This document shows positions 32,976 through 45,418 of a stretch of DNA of 64,000 bases, in pieces; position 1 is the first letter of the stretch, and each line of letters starts with the position of its first letter. The stretch spans positions 21,302,501-21,366,500 of the forward strand of contig CATIUR010000003.1 in assembly GCA_949592205.1 (NCBI GenBank), in the 5' to 3' direction. The translations under genes and the position numbers were made by a program. Below the pieces are notes generated by a model. That model was not told where the DNA came from. It was given only the letters and a program-made list of their open reading frames with translations, and did not search any database. Source of the stretch: Helichrysum umbraculigerum (lineage: Eukaryota > Streptophyta > Magnoliopsida > Asterales > Asteraceae).

Positions 32976-34090
32976 GTAAGCTGAATTTAGCGGGTGCAAG
33001 AAAAAAAAGTTGTTAGTTATACATATTGCTCTTCAGATTACTTCTTGTGTCCTGTATGTTACCATTTTGTTATTGCTGGAACATATCTATGACCCACTTT
33101 ATTGCCTTGAACCAAAAGGCATCTTATGCCACTCAATAAAAGATGATGTAGTTTAAGATTGCTAATCTGCTACCAGCCTACCACTATCCTGCCACCACAT
33201 TGGAAACAACTTATTGTTGTATATACAGAGTCATATGATGCCGTAGCTGCAGTATTTTCATGTGTTAGCTGAGTCCCTTTTGACCATTTGGATGCGACCT
33301 CATAGAGGTTGCGATATCGACCATTTACTCATTAATGAGTGGATTTGGTTGTGTTACCAGTCGGATACAAAAACTCAGCTACAAGTGTGAGTCAAATGTG
33401 TTATTCAATCGTGTTATCCAAAGATTTAGATTTATTCCAGCTACATTGTTTTTATAAATTGTAATGATAATTAACACAATAAATTTTGTATAATAATTAA
33501 TGCAAAAGTGTATACGGATCAACCTGACCCAGTATACCAAAAATGACCCGTTATAACTTGAACTTGTTTTGATGTGTTGGCCGTTTCACCCACCCATCTT
33601 GTCACCTCTACAACCTCTTGGAACTAAAAGTATGCTCTTAATTCTTTATGCAACAATTATATACAGTGTATGTTAAGCGATACAAATTAAACTACACGAA
33701 CTAAAACATATACTAATATATGTTTCAGGAACAAGTGTGCATCTTTGAACCGTTAAAACATGCAGCTGGATCCTTGGAGCCAACATCAATGATTGCTCAC
33801 CACTCTATCAACAAAAGTTTCAGGTTGACCACGAGAAAACTTGCATGGAAAACCAGTGGTGTTCAACGTTCACGTGTAATTCATAATCCATCTGATCTGT
33901 TTCTGATTTGATTTTTAAGTCTTTTGCTATTTAACAACTAGACATACCAGGTAATACATGTCTTCCAGTGAGTGAAAAACATGTAGTTGTATACATTATC
34001 AAAGTTAGTTCAAAAACCATAATATTGTATACTATCAACATTACAAATTACAGTATCATTTAACGTCTATAGCGGATTATGAATTTATAC
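32976..34090 (+). other. POP5 3' UTR intron and second UTR exon (putative)
   Basis: Donor CAG|GTAAGC at 32976 and acceptor TGTTTCAG ending at 33728 suggest a spliced 3' UTR continuing from 33729. The exon end and poly(A) site are not resolved. A MITE lies in the intron. Confidence 0.45.
33303..33610. mobile_element. TAGAGGTT/CACCTCTA hAT-type MITE
   Basis: It starts TAGAGGTTGCGA and ends GTCACCTCTA. The flanks cgacctca and caacctct match at 6 of 8 bases, consistent with an aged 8-bp duplication. It is the third copy of the family seen at 701-1087. Confidence 0.65.
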
Positions 34091-34601
34091 ACGGAATATT
34101 TCAACAGTGATGCTGCAACATCAGACCTAAAAGGTACCTTCTACTCGTTTGCTTTTTATACATGGAAATTGGAAAGAACAACTATCGCTTATTCACTTCA
34201 AACATCAGCATAAACTCATGGCTCGATTGTTCAACATACAATTACTTCTACTGCGATATATAATTGCAGTTATACTATTGTGACAACAAGAGAGATATCA
34301 TTTACAAATTGCTGATATAGTCATTGCAATCTCTGCTACAAAAGTCCTAGAAACTTTCACAATATCAAACACCCACAAAATGCTCGTTAACGGTAATATG
34401 TTATTAGCAGTTTGAATGTTTTTTTCGTTCTTCAAACTTACTTTTTGGTAAGAAACCAAAGAAATGAAACAATTAACGACAAATTTAAGTTAAACAGAAA
34501 CAATAAAACTCGAGCAGTAACTAATCCTCCTGAAACCTGTAAAATAACTTAATAAATCCACAACCTTGTTTATGAGGCCCGGATGACTGCCAAAAAAATA
34601 G

Positions 34602-35093
34602 TCATTGTACTCGCTCTGCACTTATGTGTTGACCATGATTCTCTGACGGTTGACCTCCATTTTCCGCCATATCCAAAGCATGATCAGAATCATTATTAAC
34701 GTTAGGGTTGGAATCGGAGCTGGAACTAGAGTTATAGGGTGTTGCATTTTCTGATCGGATTGGCATGAGAAAACTTTGCATTCTCGAAAGGTAACTTTGA
34801 TTGGTAGGTTGACTTTGGACTTGTTGAGATGCTGTGAGAGTCAACGAATGGTTGGTATCGGGTGGGATATCAGGGAGATCATTTAGTTCCAGGGTGGGGA
34901 AGACTGAACACCGACATCGAGGGCATTTTATGTTCAACCTAAGCCATTTATCAATGCATGCCACATGAAAGTTATGAGCACAAGGCAGCCCACGAACCTG
35001 AAAGTGATGTTTGAAAGGAAGGTGGTCGTGTTAATCATATTCACTCAATTGTTAAGGGGGTGTTTGTGTTTGGGCGTGTGTAACAAACATAAC

Positions 35094-35125
<32 letters not shown>

Positions 35126-38100
35126 TTTATATATGAAATAATCAAAATCACATAATCAGCTATAACAAAAACGTGCTCATGAGATGGTGCCTTGATATGC
35201 TTCTCCCCAGATAATTAGTTTTAATGTTCGTCATATTATGATTTTTTATGGAAAGAAGAAAAGCAACAAAGTTATATACATCATCAAGGTATCAATAAAT
35301 GACAATTATCATATATGAAATATCAAACAAAATTTAAAATTTTATCAAAAAACCAAAATTTATAACTCCAGTAATTATATTTTCTTAGTATAACTAACAA
35401 TAAAAAGTGTTAGTTTAATCTTAATGTTAAATATATATCCTAGGGTGGATTGTTATGACATGATAGTTTTGAAGGAGTGATTGATTTGTTGACCATTGTA
35501 CTTAGCTTATAGGTTCTAATCACAAACATCCACGCGTCCGTAAATGCTAAACGTTAAAGAATATTATTAGTTTTAGAAATAAGCATTTTAGGTTGTAAAA
35601 ACTGAAAATGCAGTATAACGTATATTCTTTGTACGTTCACCAAAATGATGGTTTGTTTGCAACGAAGAACCTGAATACGATGGTCTAGAACTCGATTTTA
35701 AACCTAATCAGTTGCTATACTACAAAGTAAGAATAACTGTTGCAGTGTTACCTCATCCCCAACATGGAACTCCTCCAAACAAATTGGACAGTCGCTACAG
35801 TCTGTAGGAACAGCTTTCAGCGAGAATAATGGAAGTTCCCGAATTAATATCTCCACCGCTTGCCTCTACATGCCAGCATTAGCGAACAGCAAAAAGAGAC
35901 AGTATAAATAATTCTTTATATAAAAAATTAAAAAAATAGAAAAATAACACAAAATGAGTAGGTTGGGTTACTTGTCAGTCAGGTCATTGTGGACATTTTT
36001 CTCTCTACATTGTTTTATTTTTGAAAATTTATGTGTTAACTATGATTACGAGATAATTTTGAACAAGTAAAAACCTAAATTTATAAATAGAAAGATTTAA
36101 GGTATACATATTTGATAAAGACTTTGGATGACTTTCACCCCATTATGCTTTATTCTATGTTCCATATTTGCTAATTTGACCCATCCAGATATTACACAAA
36201 CCAAATGACCCATTCACAAATGGATTTTTCTAACGATAGCCCTAAGGGCTGTGTTTAAGATATTCGGACACGCATCATTTTGTTGTACTATGCTGATAAC
36301 TACCCCACTAACTTTAGAATAACTACCCTACTCACTTTAATGTACCATCATTTATGCATAAAATTTTCCCTTAAACACAGCCCTTAAGGCTATCATTAGA
36401 AAAATCCTTCACAAATAAAGAGTAAATGTATCAAAACACCTTTTTCAAACATGTAGTGTAATTTATCAGCCACATGATTGCATGCCAAATAATATGACAA
36501 GACCGTCACATTCAAAAATAGGGTTAAGTGTTTATAAATGTATTACCTATACCCAAAACATCAATTGTACATGTCCAACTTTCAATTATTATTGTATGTA
36601 AATGACTTCTTATCACTTGTAAACCGGTAATGTGGCACATGCTTTGATGATGTGGCAACTTAAATGGCTGCCACATCCTGCAAAAAAATCCCTCGATGCA
36701 TACAATAGTAATAACTGAAAGTCTGATACATGCAATGTATAAACTCTTGAAGTTTGATAATTACAATAGAATCTTGGGTAAATTTGATACATTTTCAAAC
36801 ACTAAACCCTTTATATACCCTCATGTTTACCTGGTTTTCGGATAAGTAAAGTCCTGGATGATGAGGAGTGGCATCATGTTCCATGATTCTCATCTCTTGA
36901 GCAGCACTTTCAAATACCCAATCCGGCAGACGAATCATGTCGACCAATACCTGACGAGAACACAGTATTAAAAGGCTTTATTTGTTTCAATACTAGGAGA
37001 TATTCGCTCTTTATATAATCAGTTAAGGGTAGTATCGTCAATCACGATTCAGTAGGGGCCATTTGGGTAATAAATCATAAGTATCAAGTAGTGAATCTTT
37101 TATGAACCATTATCTTACTCACTTACAAATTAACATGTAACACAGTAAATAGTCAAGGCCACATTGTCACATTTCAACAATATGATGGGCATGGCCCCAA
37201 GTAAATTAGTCAAAATAAGATTCAACATGTCGAATACGTGAACTCAACTGCAATGAGCAACTTTTACAGATATATGTTGTTCATGCCTAGGTGTAACACA
37301 CACATGCACGCAGAAAAAAGAACAGGAGAAACTACCCCATATTCTGAAATACCGGACATAGGGATCCCCAGTTGAGCACGCTCTAAATGAGCTTTTCTTC
37401 TTCTTAACCACTGCATAAGAAATCCGATAATTATACAAGATTGTAAATTATAAATAAAAGCAGTCTCATCAAACACACTACAGAATCAGTAACAACTCAA
37501 CTAGAAGAACAAGATGATTTTTTAGAAAAAAGATGCAAGCAGTAAGAGATCATGCAGTACCTTATTCACTAAATATATGGCAAGACATGAGAGTCCACAG
37601 TAGCTGAAAACCAACCAGACAAGAAAACCCCATTTCTGATTTTTTTCAGGCAACTGCAAGAATTCAAAAACCATTAAATGTTTCATTCACAACAACAGTC
37701 ATAAATCATGCTAGTTGATGGCAAGAAACCCAAATAACACACATACACATTTATGTGCACTAGTAAACCATATAGATCCTATGATACTCCACGCCCATAG
37801 AAATGGATAGAGCACCACATAGAGAATTGATAGAATCACTACTCTTCCGAGAAAATAGGCATCTCTTTGCTGCCGACCAAAATCCCTACACCATTCGATA
37901 AGTAAAGTTTTCAAAATCGACTATGAGACTGATAGTGTGTTCTTCATGGGCCGAAATGCTAGAAGACTATGTTGATTAACTACATAGATGAAGATATCAG
38001 TACAAGGTAAAACATTTATATAGATGAATCAGATAGGGTTGAATGTAAGCCAATGTATTGAACTTTGCCCAAAACTCTTTGTATCATTGTATGTATGTGA

Positions 38101-40035
38101 CTTTAAAAGTTTATGTATCAAACTTCCAATTATTGCTATTCTAATGTTTTTGGCCTCTTATAATTTGTAAACCTGTTACGTGACAACAGTTTTAATAACG
38201 TGCTAACTTATATGGCTGCCATGTCAATAGAGAAGTAAAACATACTGGTTATATGATAAAGAATTCATCAAATACATATAATAGGAATAGTTATAATTTC
38301 GCTACAAACAATACAAACTTTCAAAGTTAAATGCATACAGGATAACTTAGATAACTTTCGATACATTTTCAGACACTTAACCCTAATATATAATCAACTG
38401 CAAAAGAATGGACAATTGTTTCCAATATACCAATATATCTATTGACTATAATGATAAAAGAGCCTCTATATATCAGGTTATAACAGGCAAATAACTCTAC
38501 ATGAGTTACGATAGTATCACATAATCATACAATGATAGATCACATATATCATTCACAACTAAAAACAGTAATCACTTTTGGGCTCCACCAAGGCCTTAAC
38601 AGATTACCTACCATGTTAGATCTTTTTTATGGAACCATGAAATATAGTTCAGGCAGCTAAAAGATCTCCTGAAACCAATATTCTGCTATTCTGCTAATGC
38701 ATAACATAAGTATATTTTCAATTACCATCACTGCGATGTTCGGACATAATGTTATTTGATGAGGAAGAAGGACTTACAAGCCCATTTTAGATGCAAGACC
38801 ATTGTCTACAAACATCAAGAGGCGGAAAACAAAGACAGCACTGTAATCAATCTAATTCAGAACAAAAAAACAGTATAAATCACGCTGTAAAGATGCAGTA
38901 TAACAAGTGAAAACGAACAAGACTTCACATGTCAACCAAACAAATGTCAAGTTTACCCACCACTATCCATAGATGCAACGGGAATGTACAAAGATAGTAA
39001 CGCTTCCAACTCAATAGAACCATAACTCTGTTTTTGTTACGATCTTAAAGAAAACAACAGACCAACCATGGACGAATACAGATAACGATAACAAATATCC
39101 ACAAGACCAAAATCAAATGCAGTGATTCAGATTATCAGTTGTGGTTGATTTTTACCTTCAGTTTACTTAACTCGCAGCATGTGTTCAAAGTCTAGTTATC
39201 AAAAAATCATACATTTTATTTGAACTACAAAGACTCACACCCATTATATACATTTATATAAATTGATGCTTCAATTGAAACTTGAACCTGCAACCTCTCT
39301 TTTAATGGACCATCCAGATACCGCTAGACCAAAGTGGGAGTTATAAAGTCATACATTACACGATAACACCTTATTCACCTCCAAATTCTGTAACAAATTT
39401 TTTTGTCTTACTTCCCCCCATGATTTGATTTGATGCAAGTGTTTTCCCAGAGCATTAGCATTATTCGCCTCTACTAAACTTTCGATTGCCATTCTATATT
39501 GAGTTACTACTAAAAATAAATTCTTATTACATTTTGAAGTAACAAGTTTTCCCAGTGTATATATATGAGCTTCTATATAAATGGTGGTGCGGTGGCGTGC
39601 CACCTCACCGTTCTATAAGTTCATTTACATACATTGGTAACGAAATAAAGTTTGTTAACACAAAAAGATATAAAAAGTTTGTTAATCGAAGTTATTTACA
39701 TTTTGGTGCACTCTTCCCTAAATAAAACTCAACACTCAATCACTATCACTCAACCTAAATACTGTAAAATTGTAAAGAGTAAAAATAACTAAAAATAATC
39801 ATCATTGTATCCGAATTTCAAATAAAATACAATAAAAGGATACATACTAAACGCCAGCATCGACAGAAAGAATCCATCGTACCTGAAAAAACATTAAAAA
39901 AAATAAATTAATCACATTCACCAGTAAACAAAACTAAAAGGCAGAACATCTGTAATTAGTATATAATTATATGATTAATATACGATTAAGATTAAGATTG
40001 ACGAACCACTTGAAGTGAACGCCTCTGATCGCCAT
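34602..40035 (-). CDS. SIS3: SIS3-like membrane RING-H2 E3 ubiquitin ligase
   Basis: Ten exons on the minus strand join in frame to 381 residues: 40035-40007, 39882-39844, 39027-38961, 38851-38778, 37885-37747, 37653-37561, 37410-37336, 36950-36831, 35865-35752 and 34997-34602. Arabidopsis SIS3 (358 aa) is an E3 ligase in sugar-response signalling. Hydrophobic, membrane-type segments lie at about residues 15-30, 45-65, 80-105 and 122-146 (for example WGFLVWLVFSYCGLSCLA). The RING-H2 ligands are C238, C241, C256, H258, H261, C264, C275 and C278, so the domain is complete; exon 9 carries the first pair and exon 10 the rest. WLRLNIKCPRCRCSVF and the C-terminal tail (YLSRMQSFLMPI, MAENGG) also match SIS3. 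In exon 2 the GT of GTATCC rather than the earlier GTATGT keeps the frame. It is tail to tail with POP5. Confidence 0.93.
35095..35130. repeat. CTT/T microsatellite in a SIS3-like intron
   Basis: About eight CTT repeats followed by a T tract, in the intron between exons 9 and 10. Confidence 0.85.
36222..36407. mobile_element. Mutator-type MITE with 9-bp target duplication
   Basis: The ends are near-perfect inverted repeats of about 38 bp (left GGATTTTTCTAACGATAGCC). The flanks carry a perfect 9-bp direct repeat ttcacaaat (36213-36221 and 36408-36416), diagnostic of MULEs. It is 186 bp, non-coding, and lies in the intron between SIS3-like exons 8 and 9. Confidence 0.92.
36520..36810. mobile_element. 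AGGGTTAAGTGT-type MITE, copy 1
   Basis: Ends AGGGTTAAGTGTTT and AAACACTAAACCCT are inverted repeats. The interior matches 38035-38384, including ttcaattattattgtatg, tggctgccac and gatacattttca. It is intronic. Confidence 0.7.
38035..38384. mobile_element. AGGGTT-type MITE, copy 2
   Basis: A diverged relative of 36520-36810 in the intron between SIS3-like exons 4 and 5, with ends AGGGTTGAATGT and ACACTTAACCCT. Two copies in one gene suggest either a local jump or independent insertions. Confidence 0.65.
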
Positions 40036-40313
40036 AAAAGATAAGATATGATAATTTAGCGGCAAGACCTAGAATTCAGTTCCAATAACCGATCAAATAC
40101 ACTCATTTTTTTTGTAAGATTTAAGGAAGTGAATCTGAGAAATGAATCAGTGAATTATTAAATTAAGAATAAATAAAAATAGAAGAAAATGAGATAGAAA
40201 TAAGAATAAAAGTGTTATATATATGTGATCGGGAGTGAGTTCCCCAAGAAGTGATGACGATCAAAGCTGAGTATGTAAAAGCGGGGGAATATGCGGAATT
40301 GGGTTCTCAAGAT

Positions 40314-40930
40314 TAGAGATGAGCAAAACAGGGTCTACTGAAAACCGGTCTGAACCGGCTGGGATCGGTCCTAGAAAAATCTGACAGTCCTAATTCAGTC
40401 CTACTTTTCGATCAGAAGACTGGTTAAAAACTGGATTGAAATCAGTTTAAACTGGTTAAAGACTGAAACTGGTTTAAAACTGGCAAAAAGACTGAAATGT
40501 ATTATAAGCTATTTATGTTTATTTATTGTTTATTAACTTTTTTCTTTCCTTATAAAATTTAAATTTAGGTCAAATGTATTTGATACATTTTTATTTCTTT
40601 ATTTATAAACTTTTATTTATTTTCACATCAACAATTTCAATTATATACATTTTAATTTAATCATATTTCACATTTATTGATTTTTCTATTGGTTTTAAAA
40701 TTTTATTGTAACTATTGACAAAATTATCGACAATGAAAAAAAAGACTGGAAATGACTGAAACTGGACTGGGACTGGACTGAAATTCTAAGAAAAACTGGC
40801 AAAACTGGCAAAAAACTAGATTGAAACTGGACCAGTCCTAAAAAAGACTGGTTTTTAATTTTCTGTTAAAAAACTGGACTTTTTAAAACTGGACTGAAAA
40901 CCAGTTTTATCTGGTCTTTGCTCATCTCTA
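40314..40930. mobile_element. hAT MITE with perfect 8-bp target duplication
   Basis: Ends are TAGAGATGAGCAAA and TTTGCTCATCTCTA. The flanks ctcaagat (40306-40313 and 40931-40938) are identical. The body repeats aaactggtttaaaactgg-like motifs. It sits just upstream of the SIS3-like gene and may lie in its promoter region. Confidence 0.95.
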
Positions 40931-41789
40931 CTCAAGATAATACTATTGCGAATATTAACTTATACTTACCAAAGCGTTTTGTTTTTTTTTTTTATTTATT
41001 TAAATTAATTATATATCACAACACAATGAGTGGTTAACTCAAAATTAGTGTTAAATCCGGTGCAATATTTACTCTATACCTGGCAAACGGGTCAGGTCGG
41101 GTCGGGTTGGATCATAGATCAAAATGGGTTTGGGTTAAAGTGGGTCATGGGTTGAACGGGTCAGTTTTCAATCTGGGTCGAACGGGTTGGGTCCAAACCG
41201 GCTTAGGTCGGGTCGGGTTGGGTTGGATCACTATATTTTATCCATTTTTATTTTTATTTTTTCTGATTCCTTTATCGATATACTTTAAGATAAATATGAT
41301 AAACTAATACAATTAAATTCATTAATAAAGCTTATTGCTTGTAATCAAATTGATATTTTTGTATAAATTTAAATTTAGATCGGAATATAAAGTAATAATA
41401 ATAATAAAAAAGGATCAAAATTCAAAATAGAAGTCATCTGGTACTTTAATGTTATTATTAGAAATTTAAAATTAAAAATAAAAATATAAAATAATAAAGG
41501 TTGGAAAGCGCTATTATTTCTCAAAAAGTCAAATACCACTTTTCTCTTTCTTCCTCAAATAAACTACTATCGAAAAAATAAAAATACAGTTTTGATTTTC
41601 TAATATTGATTTTTCCGGCTATTACCAACCGACGACGGTGTATCGTCGGGTACGTTTTTGTGACGGGAATTGGTCGGATTTGATCGTTTTGTTGGTTGTC
41701 AGCGACTACAGTGGTGAATGCGTGGTGGCGTTAGAAGGCCGTCAAGGATGCCATGGTGAAATTCGTAGCGGTTCAGGTTGGACCCGTTC

Positions 41790-44311
41790 TGTGACACCCG
41801 TCAAAATTAGGACTAGTTATTAGTTCCTAATCATTTTGTAACACATGTAATTAGTGCTATGTATTAGGCTAATTGTGTGTATCAATATGTATATTGATTA
41901 ATATATATATCAGTACGCGATTAAATTTAATCATGCATTATCAAATCGGCCAAATTCCGATTCATTTATACGGGCATTGGTGAACACAAGTATTAAGTAA
42001 AATAAAATTATTATTTAATACACTCATTATTTATTATATATTATTTTGATAATATATAAAGTATTTTGTATCGTACAAATCAAAACATTAATGCAAAACT
42101 AATAGATAATGTATTACTATTGAAAATAATAATAATTATTTACTCGGATGAAAACAAAACATGTTTTGTTTTATTCAAATTTACTCAAATGTGATGAAAC
42201 CATTCGAACCATATCCGTCAATCAAACTTAAAACAAAGGTATATTTTTATATCTCACTAAAAGTATTTTTATAAAATACTTCGATTAAAAGTATATACGA
42301 TTTCATTTTTTTAGAAATGTATCAATCGAAAACATTATACTACTTTTCGATCGGGTACAAAAACACGGGTATTTTTGTACTACGAGTGGGAGCCAACCAA
42401 CTCCAATAATTAGAGCTGGCCGACTACACCAAACGCAGCCTCACTCTTTCTCATTTCTTCATCATCTATCATCTATCACTCTCGGTCTCTCCCTCTCTCG
42501 GCTCTCTTCAACATCATCAACAGCATCAACAAGAAGCAGCAGCTACAAGCATCATCATCACCACCATCTTCATCTCCATCATCTTCTTTATCTCCATCAA
42601 CATCATCATCACCATCCGACCTCCATTTTTAATCGTAAGGAATCACCCACTTTTTCTTCGATAATTTGTGCTTAAATGACATGTATTATCATGCTTTGAT
42701 GTTCTTTTAACCGATTATGTCTGAAATTTGGGTTAGAACTGGTTTTGCAAAAACCTGCACGAACAGAACTAGAACATACCCGAAATAGGCTACCAGCCGA
42801 ACGGCTGGACTGCCTTAGCCGAACGGCTAGGCTACCTTAGCCGAACGGCTGGATTGCCATAGCCGAACGGCTAGGTCACCTGAGCCGAACGACTAGGTTT
42901 CCTTAGCCGAACGGCTAAACTTCTCAAAACCACCCAACCGCGTGCCAAAACCTCACCCGTTCACGTGTTAACTTCGAGTAGCACGATTTTTATTAAGTGT
43001 TTGAACTAAGATTTTGACGCCTGATTTTACCCCGAATACAAATTTCGAATGCGTTTTCATTAAAGCAATGTAGAAGAAATACAGCCAGGGGCCAGCCCCT
43101 TGGACCCCGCGAGGGGTTGCCACCCTGGGACCCCGCTAACCAGGGGCACTGCCCCCGGACCCCCGTACACAATTCCATACATTATGAAAATACGATTAAG
43201 CAAACACGATAATAATGTTTTCATAAATCATTATTTCAAACTATCACCAACGGGTCGTATACATTTTTCACAACTTCAAACATAAACATTAACCAAAGTA
43301 ATTGGACATAACTAGTTGAGGGAACAACTAGCATGGATGGTCTGTTGAGACCTCTAATCATTAAAACCTTGCGCGTTTAACACGCCCAGCAGGTTTCCAA
43401 ATCTAATCATTAAAACCTTGCGCGTTTAGGACGCCCAGCAGGTTTCAGTCGTTGGAGACGACATCATTTCTCTTGTAAACCATCATTTGTGCTTGATAGC
43501 ATCTCATTAGGCTCAGGTGAGTCTCATAGCCCCTATTTTACTATTTTTACTCTAGGGGTGAGAATACATGCTTGTTTTGTTTTACATGTGAACGCAAGTA
43601 TCAAATATCGCTATATTCTACATGCGTTTATCATCTAATCATTTAAGTCCTCCAAGCATATTTTGGTAATACTTTGTAGCGTGAATGTTAGTGTATGGTA
43701 CCATATGGGACTGACAATCCCGGTCCGGGTCAGCAAGCACTGACTGGTCAAACGGACGCATTATCATTTGTTCATACGTGTGTTGATTAGGCACACGCAT
43801 AGAGGCACCCTCGCTCAGGCACTTAATTGTGATCCTGACACCTCAGTTAAGCTCAGACTATGTGCTCATGGCAGCTATATACATCATTTATCATTTACTA
43901 ATTTGTTTAATTACAAATTATCACACTTAAATCTTGCAATTCATACAGTACACTTTATCATTAAACCAGTGAGCTCACCAGCTTTTAGCTGACCATTTTA
44001 GCGTGTATTCTCAGGTTCGCAGCAGCAGTAGGTCTGCTCACTCAGGATGCCCATTAGCTCGAGTCGCATACAAACATCAGGAGATTCCCTTGCATTTCTA
44101 TATTTTGTATATTTAGATATGCCCTAGATACTCTATCATTTGGCTTACGAGCTTTTGTAAACTATTATAACGGTGTAAGACTTTTATAATATCAATGTAT
44201 ATGTAAACGACGCATGTAGAGTCGTTCATTATGTATCTTATGTGCTTTGTTTATTGATTAGTAGCACCCCAAAGTATGCTTCCGCTCAACAGTAAATTTG
44301 GGGGTGTTACA
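41790..44311 (+). mobile_element. 2.5-kb chromovirus-type solo LTR
   Basis: It starts TGTGACACCCGTCAAAATTA and ends AATTTGGGGGTGTTACA, like the LTRs at 51158 and 59145. The flanks carry a perfect 5-bp duplication cgttc (41785-41789 and 44312-44316). No internal region is present. A GTAAGG donor-like site lies at 42635 and a periodic palindrome array starts 158 bp later. Confidence 0.95.
42793..42918. repeat. six AGCCGAACGGCT palindromes at exact 22-bp spacing
   Basis: AGCCG starts at 42795, 42817, 42839, 42861, 42883 and 42905. Five copies are AGCCGAACGGCT (arms AGCCG/CGGCT, AA centre); the fifth is mutated to CGACT. The arms extend to 7 bp in the first copy. Confidence 0.92.
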
Positions 44312-44482
44312 CGTTCTGACCCGTTGGACCTGTTTCAACTCCTTCCTAACATCTAAAGTCGACCTCTTTGGACTTGCTCGTGGAATTGCAGGCTTCCCTT
44401 TCGAACCTGCAAAACCTATTTTTCAAACCCAACCAACCCATTTTTTATCATATGGGTTTTGATTGCCAGGTCTAATTTACTC

Positions 44483-45118
44483 CAAAGGATGGGTGACTTC
44501 GGTTTGAGGGCCCGCTCTCGAGTTGTTTTTTCGGAAGAAGAGAAGAGAAGTTGAAAGAAATACAAATCACATTGTGTTCCAGAGTTTTGTTTACGGAGAG
44601 AAGATAAAGGAAGTGGGAGGAGGATTTGAGCTTCTTTTCTCTCCAAACTTTCTCTCCAAAAGTGGGAAGAAATGGAAGAATGGAAGATCAAACAAGTTAT
44701 AAAATGTGGCTTCCTTCCCCTCTCAAACTCAGGAACACGAATCCGTATAAATTTCATTTCTCTTCTTTCCAATTCTATTCAACTCGGGAACACGTAAATA
44801 TTATTTCTCTTCTTTCCTTTTCTATCATTTTTTACCATTTTTTCTTCTCTTCTTTCACTCAAAAACTCGGGAGCAGGATGAGTAATGTTTTACCCACGCC
44901 AGCTCCCCCGAATAGTCCGATTTGAATAGAAGACAAATATTATAAGCACTCGTGTAGTATTTTTGAGGATTTTTAATAAGGATGAACATTGTCAGTTTTT
45001 TTCACAATTAGCAAAATAACTCGAAAATCATACATATATTTAACTTAAATTGAATCAATCTTTCATTATGTATTTATTCATAGTGTTACTTACGCGAATT
45101 CGAGGGTTATATTCTAGT
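44483..45118. other. spacer with purine/pyrimidine-rich repeats, no gene
   Basis: It contains diverged ctcgggaacacg/ctcaggaacacg repeats with cttctttcc tracts. The ORFs here have no family resemblance. Confidence 0.5.
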
Positions 45119-45418
45119 TAAAATATTATGATAAATAACAAATTCGTTTAATAGATTGATTATAAGGGATAATTAGTATTGTATCGATTGCCTAGGTAAT
45201 TACGAGCGCGTGAGTTAAAAAATTACTTAAAGGATCAACGATGAATAAGTTATAGCCAAACAATGATTTCAAAATTTACGTTTTAGCTCACAATACTTAT
45301 GATTCCGCCCCAAAACTTCAAGACCGCACACCAGAGACCATAAATCAAGCCACACGGCTTGGCCCCTAGCTGTATATGGCTTACATAATTGTATACGGTC
45401 TACAAACAAGTCGTATAT

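Larger units (their letters stand above)
41075..44474. mobile_element. hAT-type MITE split by a solo LTR
   Basis: The left end TATACCTGGCAA and right end TTGCCAGGTCTA are inverted with one mismatch. The 8-bp flanks atttactc (41067-41074 and 44475-44482) are identical. Without the inserted LTR and its duplication the element is about 870 bp, rich in GGGTCGGGTT repeats. Confidence 0.9.

Noticed and set aside
42793..42918. Regularly spaced palindromes resembling a CRISPR array
   Set aside because: Plant nuclear context, 12-bp repeats and 10-bp spacers inside a solo LTR; no cas genes.
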